Shown piece by piece: positions 39,091 to 47,489 of a stretch of DNA of 64,000 nucleotides. A model generated the notes under the pieces. It had not been told where the DNA came from, made no database searches, and saw only the letters and a program-made list of their open reading frames with translations. Origin of the DNA: Hymenobacter convexus (lineage in GTDB: Bacteria > Bacteroidota > Bacteroidia > Cytophagales > Hymenobacteraceae); assembly GCF_030580955.1 (NCBI RefSeq), contig NZ_JAUQON010000003.1:124001-188000 (forward strand), in the 5' to 3' direction. The number at the start of each line of letters is the position of its first letter. The first letter of the stretch is position 1. The position numbers and the translations under genes were made by a program.

Positions 39091-42000
39091 ATGGCAAACA
39101 TCCTTTTCCGGCGCACCCTCACGCCCACTCCGACTTCGCCCGCCGCGCCCTACGTGGCCTTGAATGAGTTTTGGGATGACGTGAAACGCACGGTTTACCG
39201 TGACCAGGAAACCAGCGCGGTCGATGACCCCAGCGAGGTGGCGCTTGATACCGAGCTGGCCCGCTACGCCGTGCGGCCCGGCGTGGCCCGGGTGGTGCGC
39301 TACGCCGGCAACGGGGAAATCTACACCCAGGACGAGGGCGTGACAGCAGGCCCCGGCGGGGGCGGCGTGTGCACGCTCGATGCGCCCGACATTACCCCGA
39401 ACCCCGCCGGCACGAGTTACGCCGGCGCCAACGATGCCAACATCACGGTCGTCTGCCGCCAAGGCTTTCCGCCCTACGCGCTGACCCTGCGCCGGCAGAA
39501 CGACGCGGCCGTCCTCGCCACGGGCACTTCGCCCAGCGCGCTGTTTCCCGTGGCGTTTACCGGCCTGAGCGGCGGGCGTTACCAACTGACCGTCATCGAC
39601 GCGGCCGGCTGCACGCGCACGGGCCTCTTCGACGTGTTCGAAGGCAACGCCAACGGCATGCCCTACGGCCCGGACCTGCGCGTGACCTATTCGTACGCCA
39701 ACGGCCTGTACCGCGTGTTCTGGAACCCGCGCACCAAGGCGGTCGAAAACAGCAGCATTCCCGGCCCCTACGGCGACCCCAACGACCCCGACTACGACAC
39801 CCCCACGCCGGACGGCACCGTCGTCGACGGCTACCTGCTGGCCGACGGCTACACCTGGCGGGCCGTGTACGCCGACGGCCAGGGCGGGGTGCGCTTTACC
39901 GAAACCGACACCCGCCGGCCCGGCCTGCTGGAGTTGCACAATCTTATTTTATTTCACCCTGATACCGTGAACGAGCCCGGCGGGGTGCTATTGGAGGTCA
40001 ATGCCACCGACTACCCGCTTACCTTTCAGCTGGGCGACGGCACCGGCACCACCATCGGGCCGGCGCAGGCATCGGGCAGCTTCGACAACCTGAGCGCTGA
40101 CACCTACGAGGTGGTGGTCACCGACGCCGTGGGCCGCACCCTATCGGTCCCGTTTTCGCTGCGGGTGCGCTACGGCAAGCGCTTCGAGCTGGTGACCGAC
40201 GACGTGGACGGCACGCCCTGGTCGGTGAGCATCAGCCAAATTGCCTACGCCGGCGACGTGGAGCCCCTGCTGGGCCAGGGCCGGGCGCCGGTGGTGCTCA
40301 AAACGGACGGGCTCAACACCGGCCTCGGCGGGCAGGGCGATTTGCCGGCCGTGGTGGGTACCTCCTGCGTGCTGCAGCTGCGCGCCGAGCTGCACCAGCT
40401 CGAGGCCCTGCAGCTCGGCGCCGACCGCGACTTTCGGGTGGACGTGGTGCGGGCCGGCGCGCTGGAGTTTCGCGGCTACGTGACGCCCGACATTTACACG
40501 GCCCCGCTGCTGGGCGGCAAGGTGCCGGTCAGCCTGACGGCCACCGATGGACTGGCGGCGCTCAAGCAAACCGGGTTCACCGGCCACGTGGGCCAGGTGC
40601 TCACCGGGCGCTGGCCCGTGCTCGACACCCTGCTGCACTGCCTGAGCCGCTGCGACGTGGCCCTGCCCGTGTGCATCGCCACCAACCGGCGGCCGGCCGA
40701 AATCGGCAGCCTCGTGGCCCCCGAGCGGGCCGTGCTGACCGAGCGCGCCGGCTACCAGGACGACAAAGGCGCGCCGCTGGACATGCGCCAGGTCGTGGAC
40801 GCCTGCGCGCAGCTGCTCGGCGGCACGCTGGTGCAGCGGTCCGGGCGCTGGGAAATCCGCTCGGTGTCGGAAACGGCCGGCCTGCTCACCCACGCCCGTA
40901 CCTACCGGGCCGCGGGCACCCCCACCGGCACGCCCGCGCTGGCCGGCCCGGCCGGGCTCATCGTGCCGCCCACCCAGCTGGCGCAGGCCGGCCACGGCTG
41001 GGAGTGGATGGGCGGTGGCCAGCAGTTGAGCATCCGCGCCGGCTGGAAGTCGCTCACGGTGAAAACCGATACGGGCTACGCCGCCAACGCGCTGCCGGCC
41101 GGCGACGCCTTCGGCAGCGACGCGGCCTGGAACGAAAGCCTGGACGCGCTGCTGCCCACGGCGGGCTGGAGCGACAACTCCGCCGCGCCGGGCTTCCCGC
41201 TGGAATTGGTGCGGGCCGGCGAGAAAAACACCGACCTCGGCACGTTGTGGCCCCGGAGCACCGGCACGGCAGACGCCCGCTACCTGCAAAGCGGGCAACT
41301 GCCCAACCGGCCCGAACCGGAAAATGCGCCTTGGCAATTAAAGGTGGTGGGCCGTTTCGTGTACCCGACCCCGGCCAGCGGCGTGGCGCCCCCGCAGCCA
41401 CCGGTGGGTAACCGGGAAGCGTATCTCAAAGCGGACGTGATGGTCGACGGCCAGCCGCCGCTCGTGCCGCTGGGCGCCGTTTTTTCGCTGCCCACGAGTG
41501 CCGGCGCCGGCGATACGACCGTCACCGTCGCGTTGCCGCCGCTGCCGGCCGGCGCGCGCGTCGTGCGCCTGCGCCTCTACCCGTGGACGTCCTCGGCCCC
41601 GGCGGGCACACAACTGCTCATCAAGCAGGTGGCCCTGGTGCTACAGCCGCAGGGCGCGACCTGGGACGGCAAGGATACCTTCCGGGCCGATTCCGGCCGG
41701 GGCACGGTGCGGCCCAGCGAGGCGCTGAGTGTGTTTCACGCCGACGTGCCGCTGAAGGCGGGGCTGTTCGAGGCCAACGCCTTTGCCTTCCGGCGGGCCA
41801 CCAGCGTGGTGGGCGGGGCCCTGACGACCGTGTGGGCGCGCCGCACCGACCTGGCCCCGGCGCCGCTGCTGGAGGCCACGGCGCTGGACGTGCTGGCGTT
41901 GCGGGCCGCGCCCTCGCGCCTGCTCACCGGCCCGGTGCGCCACCGCCGCACCGGGCCGCCGCGCATGCTCGACGCCGTGGACGCGCCCTACGACTTGGAC

Positions 42001-42240
42001 GCCCGCCGCTTCGTGGTCGGCGCCTGGGCCTGGGACCTGAAAGCCGCGCGCGCCGACGTGTCGCTGGTGGAAAACGGGGTGGGCACCGTCCGCAGCAGCC
42101 TCGACCCGCTGGCCGGCCTGCCCGACGGGGTGCGGCTGCTCGACGGGGTGACCTTCCCGGTGGGCCTGCCCGTGGTGGCCGGGCAGGGCCGGCCCCGGGT
42201 GCGGGCCACCCACCACGGCGTGCGCGTGGCGCACAAGTAG
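39091..42240 (+). CDS. Large tail-tip/baseplate protein
   Basis: A 1,049-residue protein starting MANILFRRTLTPTPTSPAAP at ATG 39091, right behind the repeated leader. The first 350 residues contain SprB-like or Ig-like beta modules (ANITVVCRQGFPPYALTLRR, TGLSGGRYQLTVIDAAGCTR) and EVNATDYPLTFQLGDGTGTT. The middle (FRVDVVRAGALEFRGYVTPD, PVSLTATDGLAALKQTGF, DMRQVVDACAQLLGGTLVQR) resembles tail proteins of Bacteroidetes siphoviruses that carry adhesion and baseplate functions. Located after the tape measure, where tail-tip proteins lie. Catalytic function not seen. Adhesin-like modules suggest receptor binding. Confidence 0.7.
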   Translation: MANILFRRTLTPTPTSPAAPYVALNEFWDDVKRTVYRDQETSAVDDPSEVALDTELARYAVRPGVARVVRYAGNGEIYTQDEGVTAGPGGGGVCTLDAPDITPNPAGTSYAGANDANITVVCRQGFPPYALTLRRQNDAAVLATGTSPSALFPVAFTGLSGGRYQLTVIDAAGCTRTGLFDVFEGNANGMPYGPDLRVTYSYANGLYRVFWNPRTKAVENSSIPGPYGDPNDPDYDTPTPDGTVVDGYLLADGYTWRAVYADGQGGVRFTETDTRRPGLLELHNLILFHPDTVNEPGGVLLEVNATDYPLTFQLGDGTGTTIGPAQASGSFDNLSADTYEVVVTDAVGRTLSVPFSLRVRYGKRFELVTDDVDGTPWSVSISQIAYAGDVEPLLGQGRAPVVLKTDGLNTGLGGQGDLPAVVGTSCVLQLRAELHQLEALQLGADRDFRVDVVRAGALEFRGYVTPDIYTAPLLGGKVPVSLTATDGLAALKQTGFTGHVGQVLTGRWPVLDTLLHCLSRCDVALPVCIATNRRPAEIGSLVAPERAVLTERAGYQDDKGAPLDMRQVVDACAQLLGGTLVQRSGRWEIRSVSETAGLLTHARTYRAAGTPTGTPALAGPAGLIVPPTQLAQAGHGWEWMGGGQQLSIRAGWKSLTVKTDTGYAANALPAGDAFGSDAAWNESLDALLPTAGWSDNSAAPGFPLELVRAGEKNTDLGTLWPRSTGTADARYLQSGQLPNRPEPENAPWQLKVVGRFVYPTPASGVAPPQPPVGNREAYLKADVMVDGQPPLVPLGAVFSLPTSAGAGDTTVTVALPPLPAGARVVRLRLYPWTSSAPAGTQLLIKQVALVLQPQGATWDGKDTFRADSGRGTVRPSEALSVFHADVPLKAGLFEANAFAFRRATSVVGGALTTVWARRTDLAPAPLLEATALDVLALRAAPSRLLTGPVRHRRTGPPRMLDAVDAPYDLDARRFVVGAWAWDLKAARADVSLVENGVGTVRSSLDPLAGLPDGVRLLDGVTFPVGLPVVAGQGRPRVRATHHGVRVAHK

Positions 42241-42250
42241 GCGCGCAGCC

Positions 42251-42310
42251 TCTCCCGTTTCCCCCCGCCGCTAGGGCCAAAACCGTAACCCCGGGCCGGA
42301 ACTTCGGGGC
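42251..42310 (+). promoter_or_regulatory. Repeated late leader element, copy 3
   Basis: TCTCCCGTTTCCCCCCGCC (42251-42269) is identical to copy 1 over 19 bases, ends CGGAACTTC, and includes a CCCCG...CGGGG hairpin (42290-42309) ending just before ATG 42311. Confidence 0.5.
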
Positions 42311-44476
42311 ATGAGCAGCACCAGCGCCGTCACCGGTTACCGCATCAACTCCCTGGATTCCGTGCAGGCCCCGCTGGCGGCGCTGGCCAATGCCTACTTC
42401 GAAGTCGAGGTGCCGGGCACGGGCAGCACCTACACCAACCTGCGCCTGCGCGGCGACCAGCTCACGACCTGGCTCAACGGCGTCGTGTCGGGCCGCTCGG
42501 TCGGCCCCAACCAGCGCCCCGACCTCTGGAAAGAAGTCACCCACATGACGCGCGCCGAAGCCGGGCCGGGCGGCGGGGACGTGTTCGAGGAACTGGCCTT
42601 CGACAAGTGTTGCATGTTCACCACGGTTATCGTGGAGTTCTACCGCGAAACCCCCACTTCTCCCGAGATTCGCAAGCAGCTGCTCGTTGCCGAGTTCGAC
42701 GGTGGCCCCAATCCGGCCTACCACATCTGCCGCGACGGCCGCTTTGATACGACGGTGCTGCTGCCGGCCCGCTTCATCAAGGCCGAAGACGCCCGCGACT
42801 TCATCCCTTACAACGCCGTCCCCGCCGGCTACAACTGGCCCGAAGGGAAGCACACGAGCTACTACGTGGGCTCCCCGCTGGAGGAGCAGTACTTCACGCG
42901 CCGCGCCCCGGGTGGCCCGGTGCCGGCCGCGCCGGTGGAAGGCGGGGACGCGACGTATTGGGCGCCCAGCAGCTACACGGCCATTCCGCCCGCTGCGGCA
43001 ACCTACGACGACACCGCCGTGCGCGGGCTCATCGCCGGGCTGGATACGCGGCTGGACGCTGCCGAAGCCGATTTGGTGTTTGTGGAGCAGGAAGTAACGG
43101 ACCTGCAGAATGAGCACGCCGACCTGCAAACCGAAAGCACGCAGACGCGCGGCTGGATTGGCACGTTGGGCAGCCTGCTCACCTCAACCAAGGGTAATCT
43201 GGTGGCGGCCATCAACGAGGTGCTGGGTAAGATTCCCGTGGCCTACACACGCTTGGGCTTCAATTCGGATGGCTACCTGACGCAAGCCTACGCGACGACC
43301 ATTCTGGCCACGAAGGCCGCCACGGCCTACACGCCCAACTACCAGGTAGAAGTTGCGGCCGGGGGCACACTGTCCCCCGGGCTGAACGGGGGCAAGTCCT
43401 ATGCGCTGAACGGAACCAACGTGCAACTCGACAATCCGGCCACGGACCCGAGCAGCTACGGCAAGGTGGACCTGTACCGCGTCATCGGCCAGCAGACGGC
43501 GAAGCTGACTGCGGCACCGGGCGCGACCATCGACGGCAACCCCAGCGTGACGTTTCAGCCCGGCGAGTGGTTTGTGTTGAAGCAGCAGGCCGGCGGCCAT
43601 ACCATTGTTATGCGCGCCAGCACCCTCACGCCCACGCCCGGCGCCGGCAGCACCTACACCGCTGGCGCGGGCATCAACATCAGCCCGCAGAACGTCATCA
43701 GCGCCACGAGCACCGGCAGCAGCGGCGCCATCGACTACGTGAACTTCGTGGCGCACGCCACCAACACCGTGCTGAGCGTGGCTGACATGGGCAAGCACCA
43801 CGTGTTCACCGGGACCGGCCAGTCGCTGTGGACGGTGGCGCTGCCGGCGGCGGCCGACGTGGCCGGCAAGCTCATCAGCATTCAGGTTGGCAACTCGGCC
43901 AGCGGCATGTGGGAACTGCAGGCCGCCGACATCGACGGCGAACCCGCCCGGCGCATGTGGTCGCGGGAGGTGGCCCTGCTGTGGAGCAACGGCACGAGCT
44001 GGCGAAAGCTGGGCGGCCGTTCCATCCCGCTGGTGCTCACCGTGGGCTTCCCCAACGGCAACCAGGCGCTGGGGGGACAGCAAATTACCACCCTCAACTT
44101 CACGCAGAAGGTCAGCGGCAACGCCCCGGACGAGATGCTGTTCGCGGCGGGCCTGGCCATTCGGGCCTTGCGCAAGGGCCTCTACGAGCCGGCGCTCACG
44201 GCTTATTGCATCGGCAGCAGCCAGTTCCGGCCCATCCAGGCCATTGCCTCCGTCAACGGCGACTACGGCAGCACGCGCTCGGTGAACACGCCCTGCCTGG
44301 TCGGGGCGGACGGCGCGGGCCTGTTCTACTCCTCGCTGAGCATGGCCAGCAACCCGCTGGCCCTGGATGCGGGCGACTACGTGAACATCCGAACATACAC
44401 GGACGCCGCCATCGAGGTGCAGAACTACGACGCGCTGCGCCCCCGCTTTTCCCTCAACGAAGTCTTAACCTGGTAA
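42311..44476 (+). CDS. Tail fibre protein
   Basis: A 721-residue fibre-like protein starting MSSTSAVTGYRINSLDSVQA. After an N-terminal anchor domain and a compact beta domain it has a coiled coil (about residues 240-300, LDTRLDAAEADLVFVEQEV, DLQNEHADLQTESTQTRGWI) and then a Gly/Thr/Asn-rich beta part (TPTPGAGSTYTAGAGINISP) typical of fibre shafts and tips, ending in a beta-rich module with LSVADMGKHHVFTGTG. Probably receptor-binding. Preceded by its own copy of the late leader element, with hairpin. Confidence 0.7.
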   Translation: MSSTSAVTGYRINSLDSVQAPLAALANAYFEVEVPGTGSTYTNLRLRGDQLTTWLNGVVSGRSVGPNQRPDLWKEVTHMTRAEAGPGGGDVFEELAFDKCCMFTTVIVEFYRETPTSPEIRKQLLVAEFDGGPNPAYHICRDGRFDTTVLLPARFIKAEDARDFIPYNAVPAGYNWPEGKHTSYYVGSPLEEQYFTRRAPGGPVPAAPVEGGDATYWAPSSYTAIPPAAATYDDTAVRGLIAGLDTRLDAAEADLVFVEQEVTDLQNEHADLQTESTQTRGWIGTLGSLLTSTKGNLVAAINEVLGKIPVAYTRLGFNSDGYLTQAYATTILATKAATAYTPNYQVEVAAGGTLSPGLNGGKSYALNGTNVQLDNPATDPSSYGKVDLYRVIGQQTAKLTAAPGATIDGNPSVTFQPGEWFVLKQQAGGHTIVMRASTLTPTPGAGSTYTAGAGINISPQNVISATSTGSSGAIDYVNFVAHATNTVLSVADMGKHHVFTGTGQSLWTVALPAAADVAGKLISIQVGNSASGMWELQAADIDGEPARRMWSREVALLWSNGTSWRKLGGRSIPLVLTVGFPNGNQALGGQQITTLNFTQKVSGNAPDEMLFAAGLAIRALRKGLYEPALTAYCIGSSQFRPIQAIASVNGDYGSTRSVNTPCLVGADGAGLFYSSLSMASNPLALDAGDYVNIRTYTDAAIEVQNYDALRPRFSLNEVLTW

Positions 44477-44480
44477 CGCT

Positions 44481-44972
44481 ATGCCGCTCGTCCTTTCCGC
44501 CCCGTCCTTCATCGACCGCGCCATCCGCCCGCTGCACCTGGGCCCGCTCGTCTTTCAGCGCGTGCAGCGTTACCTGACGCACTACCCGGTGCAGGACCCG
44601 CTCACCGGCAACGTGGAAGTCTTTGTGGAGGTGTGGGTGCTGCACTTTTTCACCAACGCGGACGGCACGGCTGGCGCCGATGCCGGCGCCGTGGTGGCCA
44701 ACTACAAAGCCACCTACAAGGCCCTCAATTCGGAAATCATCGACGTCCGGACCCAGGAGATTGTCTACACCCGCAAGCGCGAAAGCGACCAGGAGTGGGC
44801 TGACCTGCTGGCCAACGACCCGCGCCCGCTGGCCGAGCGCGGCAACGCCTTTGGCCAGCAGATGCACGCGCTGCCCAGCGAAACGCAGGTGGCCCAGCTG
44901 GAGGCGGCGATGGACGCCGCCGATGGCCCGCCCTGGTATCGCTTCGGCCGTGACGAGGAGCCTGCTGCCTGA
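44481..44972 (+). CDS. Phage late protein (163 aa), unknown
   Basis: Starts MPLVLSAPSFIDRAIRPLHL four bases after the fibre gene. Mixed alpha/beta (VEVFVEVWVLHFFTNADGTA, VANYKATYKALNSEIIDVRT) with a Glu/Ala-rich C-terminal helix. In this position it may be a fibre chaperone or a small structural protein. Not recognised. Stop overlaps the next start (TGATG). Confidence 0.55.
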   Translation: MPLVLSAPSFIDRAIRPLHLGPLVFQRVQRYLTHYPVQDPLTGNVEVFVEVWVLHFFTNADGTAGADAGAVVANYKATYKALNSEIIDVRTQEIVYTRKRESDQEWADLLANDPRPLAERGNAFGQQMHALPSETQVAQLEAAMDAADGPPWYRFGRDEEPAA

Positions 44973-45070
44973 TGCCGAACACCTTCGCCACCTATCTGCG
45001 CGCGGCCGTGCTGCTGCTCATAGCCGCCGCCATCGTGGCCGCCTTTCAGTGGTGGCCTCAAAACCTTTAA
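44972..45070 (+). CDS. Tiny membrane protein (32 aa), lysis region
   Basis: ATG 44972 overlaps the previous stop. The 32-residue product is one hydrophobic helix (YLRAAVLLLIAAAIVAAFQW) with short flanks, so it would be a single-pass membrane peptide. Location at the head of the lysis cassette suggests a holin accessory or antiholin. Coding status is inferred from the overlap and hydrophobicity. Confidence 0.5.
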   Translation: MPNTFATYLRAAVLLLIAAAIVAAFQWWPQNL

Positions 45071-45130
45071 CACCGGCCCCCTGGGCCCGCATCTACCTTC
45101 TATCCCAATTGCCGCCCGGCGGCCTCGCTC

Positions 45131-45424
45131 ATGCCCTTGCCCTTGCTCTGTTGCCTCATTGGCCTTGTGTTTACCGTCGTCATGGCCATCATCGGCGGGC
45201 TGCTGAATCGCAGCATCGGCCAAATGGATAAGAAGCTGGACGCCAACTGCGAGGCCACGGCCGAAATCAAGGCCGACATGCAGGGCTACAAGCTGCTGGT
45301 GGACTACCTGCGCACGGAAGTGGGCGAGGTGAAGTCGGAAAACCGCACCCTGCGCGAAGCCCACCACGCCATCGACAAGCGCATCGCCGTGGTGCAGGCC
45401 ACCAACCCCAAAGGCGCCATCTAA
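45131..45424 (+). CDS. Membrane-anchored coiled-coil protein, spanin/XhlA-like
   Basis: A 97-residue protein. MPLPLLCCLIGLVFTVVMAI is an N-terminal membrane anchor; then SIGQMDKKLDANCEATAEIK and KSENRTLREAHHAIDKRIAV form a coiled coil. This layout is like an i-spanin (Rz) or haemolysin XhlA-like protein that helps breach the envelope at lysis. Sits between the tiny membrane protein and the holin candidate. Confidence 0.6.
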   Translation: MPLPLLCCLIGLVFTVVMAIIGGLLNRSIGQMDKKLDANCEATAEIKADMQGYKLLVDYLRTEVGEVKSENRTLREAHHAIDKRIAVVQATNPKGAI

Positions 45425-45437
45425 TTCTGTACTCCGC

Positions 45438-45848
45438 ATGACAAACTTTTCCGCTTACCTCTCGCCCACGGCCGCCGTCGACGTGGTGCGCGTCCTGCTC
45501 TGGATTAGCATCGGCGGGCTCACCTGGCTTTGGCTCAAAGGCGAGCTCACGCCCAAGCGCTTCCTGACCACCTTCGAAAGCGAGGGCGTGCTCAGCATCC
45601 GCCTGATGCTGGCCGCCGTGTGGTCGGCTTTCATCATGTGCATGCTGGCCGCCGGCCGCCTCACCGTCGACGAGGCCGTCAAGCTCAACGCCATCACCGA
45701 GTTGCTGCTGCTCTACGGCACGGTGAAGGTGCTCGGCTCCCGCTTCGCGCGGCGGCCAGCCGACCCCGCCCCGCAAATACATGCGAAAAAAGCCAGCGTC
45801 GACGTGGCCGGCGATGCCAACTTTTCCACCCCTTCAAAAACGGACTAG
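45438..45848 (+). CDS. Holin-like membrane protein
   Basis: A 136-residue protein with three likely membrane helices: VRVLLWISIGGLTWLWL, IRLMLAAVWSAFIMCMLAAG and ITELLLLYGTVKVLGS, followed by a charged C-terminal tail (ARRPADPAPQIHAKKASVDV). Size, topology and location just before the endolysin fit a class I holin that forms the inner-membrane lesion at lysis. No sequence family recognised. Confidence 0.6.
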   Translation: MTNFSAYLSPTAAVDVVRVLLWISIGGLTWLWLKGELTPKRFLTTFESEGVLSIRLMLAAVWSAFIMCMLAAGRLTVDEAVKLNAITELLLLYGTVKVLGSRFARRPADPAPQIHAKKASVDVAGDANFSTPSKTD

Positions 45849-45850
45849 CG

Positions 45851-45970
45851 ATGACGCCCGCCGAACTCTACGCCGCCTTCCTGCTGCTTACGCCCGAGCA
45901 GCAGCGCGCCCTGCTTGACCGCCTGCACGACGCCGTGTACCACCCCCACTTCGAGCCGGAGCCCTCCTAA
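45851..45970 (+). CDS. Very small lysis-region protein (39 aa)
   Basis: ATG 45851, two bases after the holin-like stop. The product MTPAELYAAFLLLTPEQQRA... is a short helical peptide with the sequence pattern of TPEQQ-type small regulators, but too short to assign. Probably translated with the holin gene. Confidence 0.4.
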   Translation: MTPAELYAAFLLLTPEQQRALLDRLHDAVYHPHFEPEPS

Positions 45971-45981
45971 AATACCGCCAA

Positions 45982-46000
45982 CTCCCTTTTTCTCTGCAAT
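45982..46000 (+). promoter_or_regulatory. CT-rich leader, copy 4 (endolysin gene)
   Basis: CTCCCTTTTTCTCTGCAAT, 3 bases before ATG 46004; core differs slightly from copies 1-3. Confidence 0.35.
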
Positions 46001-46003
46001 CCC

Positions 46004-46555
46004 ATGTACCAACCTCTGCCTTTGGCCTTTGCCAACCTGGCCCACGAGCCCGGCCCGAAAATTCTGCTCGCCGCCCTGGCCGACCACGGCCTGCGCGAAC
46101 TGCCCGGCGCCGCCAACTCGCCGCGCATTCTGGAAATGGCCTTTCAGGCCCACGCCGGCTCTTATTATAAAAGTGACGCCACGCCCTGGTGCGCGCTGGC
46201 CATGACCAGCTGGGTGCTCACCGCCGGCTTTGTGCCGCCGCGCGACCCGCTGGCGGCCAAGAGTTGGGCCACGTTCGGCACGCCGGTGGCGCTGGAAGAT
46301 GCCGCTCTCGGCGACATCCTGGTGATGGAGCGCCCGGGCGGCAACCACGTGACGATGTACGCGGGGGAAGACGACCACAATTATTATGGTCTGGGCGGCA
46401 ACCAAGGCGACTGCGTGTGCATTGCTCCGTTCCTCAAAGCGCGTATTACCCACGTGCGCCGCTGCGCCTGGAAGGTGGCCCAGCCGACAAATATTGGCAA
46501 ACGCTTCCCTGGACTGGTTGTAGCCGGTGTGGCTGCTAAACTAAAGGAATACTAG
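46004..46555 (+). CDS. Endolysin, CHAP/NlpC-P60-type (TIGR02594-like)
   Basis: A 183-residue peptidoglycan hydrolase. The first 100 residues contain the TIGR02594-type pattern: LRELPGAANSPRILEMAFQA, TPWCALAMTSWVLTAGFVPP with the catalytic Cys of the PWC motif, GDILVMERPGGNHVTMYAGE with the His, and YYGLGGNQGDCVCI. The catalytic dyad is Cys (PWC) and His (GNHV). No signal peptide, so release depends on the holin. Last phage gene before attR. Confidence 0.88.
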   Translation: MYQPLPLAFANLAHEPGPKILLAALADHGLRELPGAANSPRILEMAFQAHAGSYYKSDATPWCALAMTSWVLTAGFVPPRDPLAAKSWATFGTPVALEDAALGDILVMERPGGNHVTMYAGEDDHNYYGLGGNQGDCVCIAPFLKARITHVRRCAWKVAQPTNIGKRFPGLVVAGVAAKLKEY

Positions 46556-46618
46556 CTGCAGCTACTAATTTGAACATTTATTTTAGTCAAATGGGTGTTT
46601 AAATGGGTGCATTAAATA

Positions 46619-46653
46619 AAAAACCCTCTCTGCAGTGCGCAAAGAGGGTTTTT
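46619..46653 (-). terminator. Phage-supplied terminator of tRNA-Met
   Basis: CCCTCT pairs with AGAGGG with A and T tracts on either side. It lies on the phage side of the attR core directly behind the tRNA 3' end, so the prophage provides a replacement terminator similar to the host one at 7551-7590. Confidence 0.7.
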
Positions 46654-46668
46654 CGTGGGCCCAACTGG
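46650..46668. other. Prophage attachment site attR (19-bp core)
   Basis: TTTTCGTGGGCCCAACTGG, identical to 7587-7605. It covers the 3' acceptor-stem strand and the discriminator of the tRNA, so integration regenerates an intact tRNA gene. Confidence 0.85.
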
Positions 46669-46729
46669 AATCGAACCAGTGACCTACTGATTATGAGTCA
46701 GTTGCTCTAACCGATTGAGCTATAGGCCC
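46656..46729 (-). tRNA. tRNA-Met (anticodon CAT)
   Basis: Read on the minus strand: acceptor GGGCCTA pairs with TGGGCCC; D arm AGCTC...; anticodon stem ACTGA/TCAGT around loop CTCATAA (anticodon CAT); T arm with GTTCGATTC. CCA is not encoded. It could instead be tRNA-Ile2 after lysidine modification, since both carry CAT; elongator Met is the more usual reading for this sequence type. It is the phage integration site. Confidence 0.9.
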
Positions 46730-46829
46730 GATGCTGGAGGCAGTCATCTTTCACCTCAACCCGTGCCGTTGCCGGCCCTCCAACGGAGCAAAAGTACGAC
46801 CTTCGCGGCTGGAAAACCAAAGCTTGCCC

Positions 46830-47489
46830 ATGCTCCCCCACCTGTTATTCGATTTTGGCGGCGTCATCATCGACATCGATTACGACGCCACCCCGGCGGC
46901 CATGCGCCGCCTGAGCCAGGCCGGCAGCACCATTGCCTTCTCGCAGGCCCAGCAGGCCGAGCTGTTCGACCGGTTTGAAACCGGCCACCTTTCTGCTGCC
47001 GAGTTTCGGGCCGGCCTGCGCGCCGCCTACGACCTCGACGCCACCGACGCCGAACTGGATGCCGCTTGGCACGCCATGCTGCTCGATGTGCCCGCCGAGC
47101 GCCTCGCCCTCATTGGCGAGCTGCGCGCCCAGGGCCACCAAACGGCGCTGCTCTCGAACACCAACACCCTGCACATTGCCGAAATCAACCAGCGGCTGGC
47201 CGCCAAGTACGGCTTCAAAAACGGCATTGCCGACGTGCTCGACCGCGTGTTCTACTCCCAGGAAGTAGGCCTGCGCAAGCCGGGCGAGGAAATATTCCGC
47301 CACGCACTGCGCGAAATGAACTGGCGGGCCGAAGACGTGTTGTTCATCGAGGACAGCCCGCAGCACGTGGCCACGGCCCGGCGGCTGGGGCTGCGCGTGC
47401 TGCACCTGGCCCCGCCCCTCACCCTCGTTTCCGCCCTGCCCGAAGCCCTCCGTGCCTTTCCCCGAGAATACGCCCCCGCCCGTTCCTGA
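46830..47489 (+). CDS. HAD-superfamily phosphatase (YihX-like)
   Basis: From ATG 46830, a 219-residue phosphatase of HAD subfamily IA: motif I LLFDFGGVIIDID (Asp8 nucleophile), motif II LLSNTNTLHI, motif III VGLRKPGEEIF, motif IV FIEDSPQHV. The start FDFGGVIIDID is like YihX, an alpha-glucose-1-phosphate phosphatase. The helical cap after motif I is full. The substrate is not determined. The M50 protease gene starts within its last codons (GTG 47452). Confidence 0.87.
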   Translation: MLPHLLFDFGGVIIDIDYDATPAAMRRLSQAGSTIAFSQAQQAELFDRFETGHLSAAEFRAGLRAAYDLDATDAELDAAWHAMLLDVPAERLALIGELRAQGHQTALLSNTNTLHIAEINQRLAAKYGFKNGIADVLDRVFYSQEVGLRKPGEEIFRHALREMNWRAEDVLFIEDSPQHVATARRLGLRVLHLAPPLTLVSALPEALRAFPREYAPARS

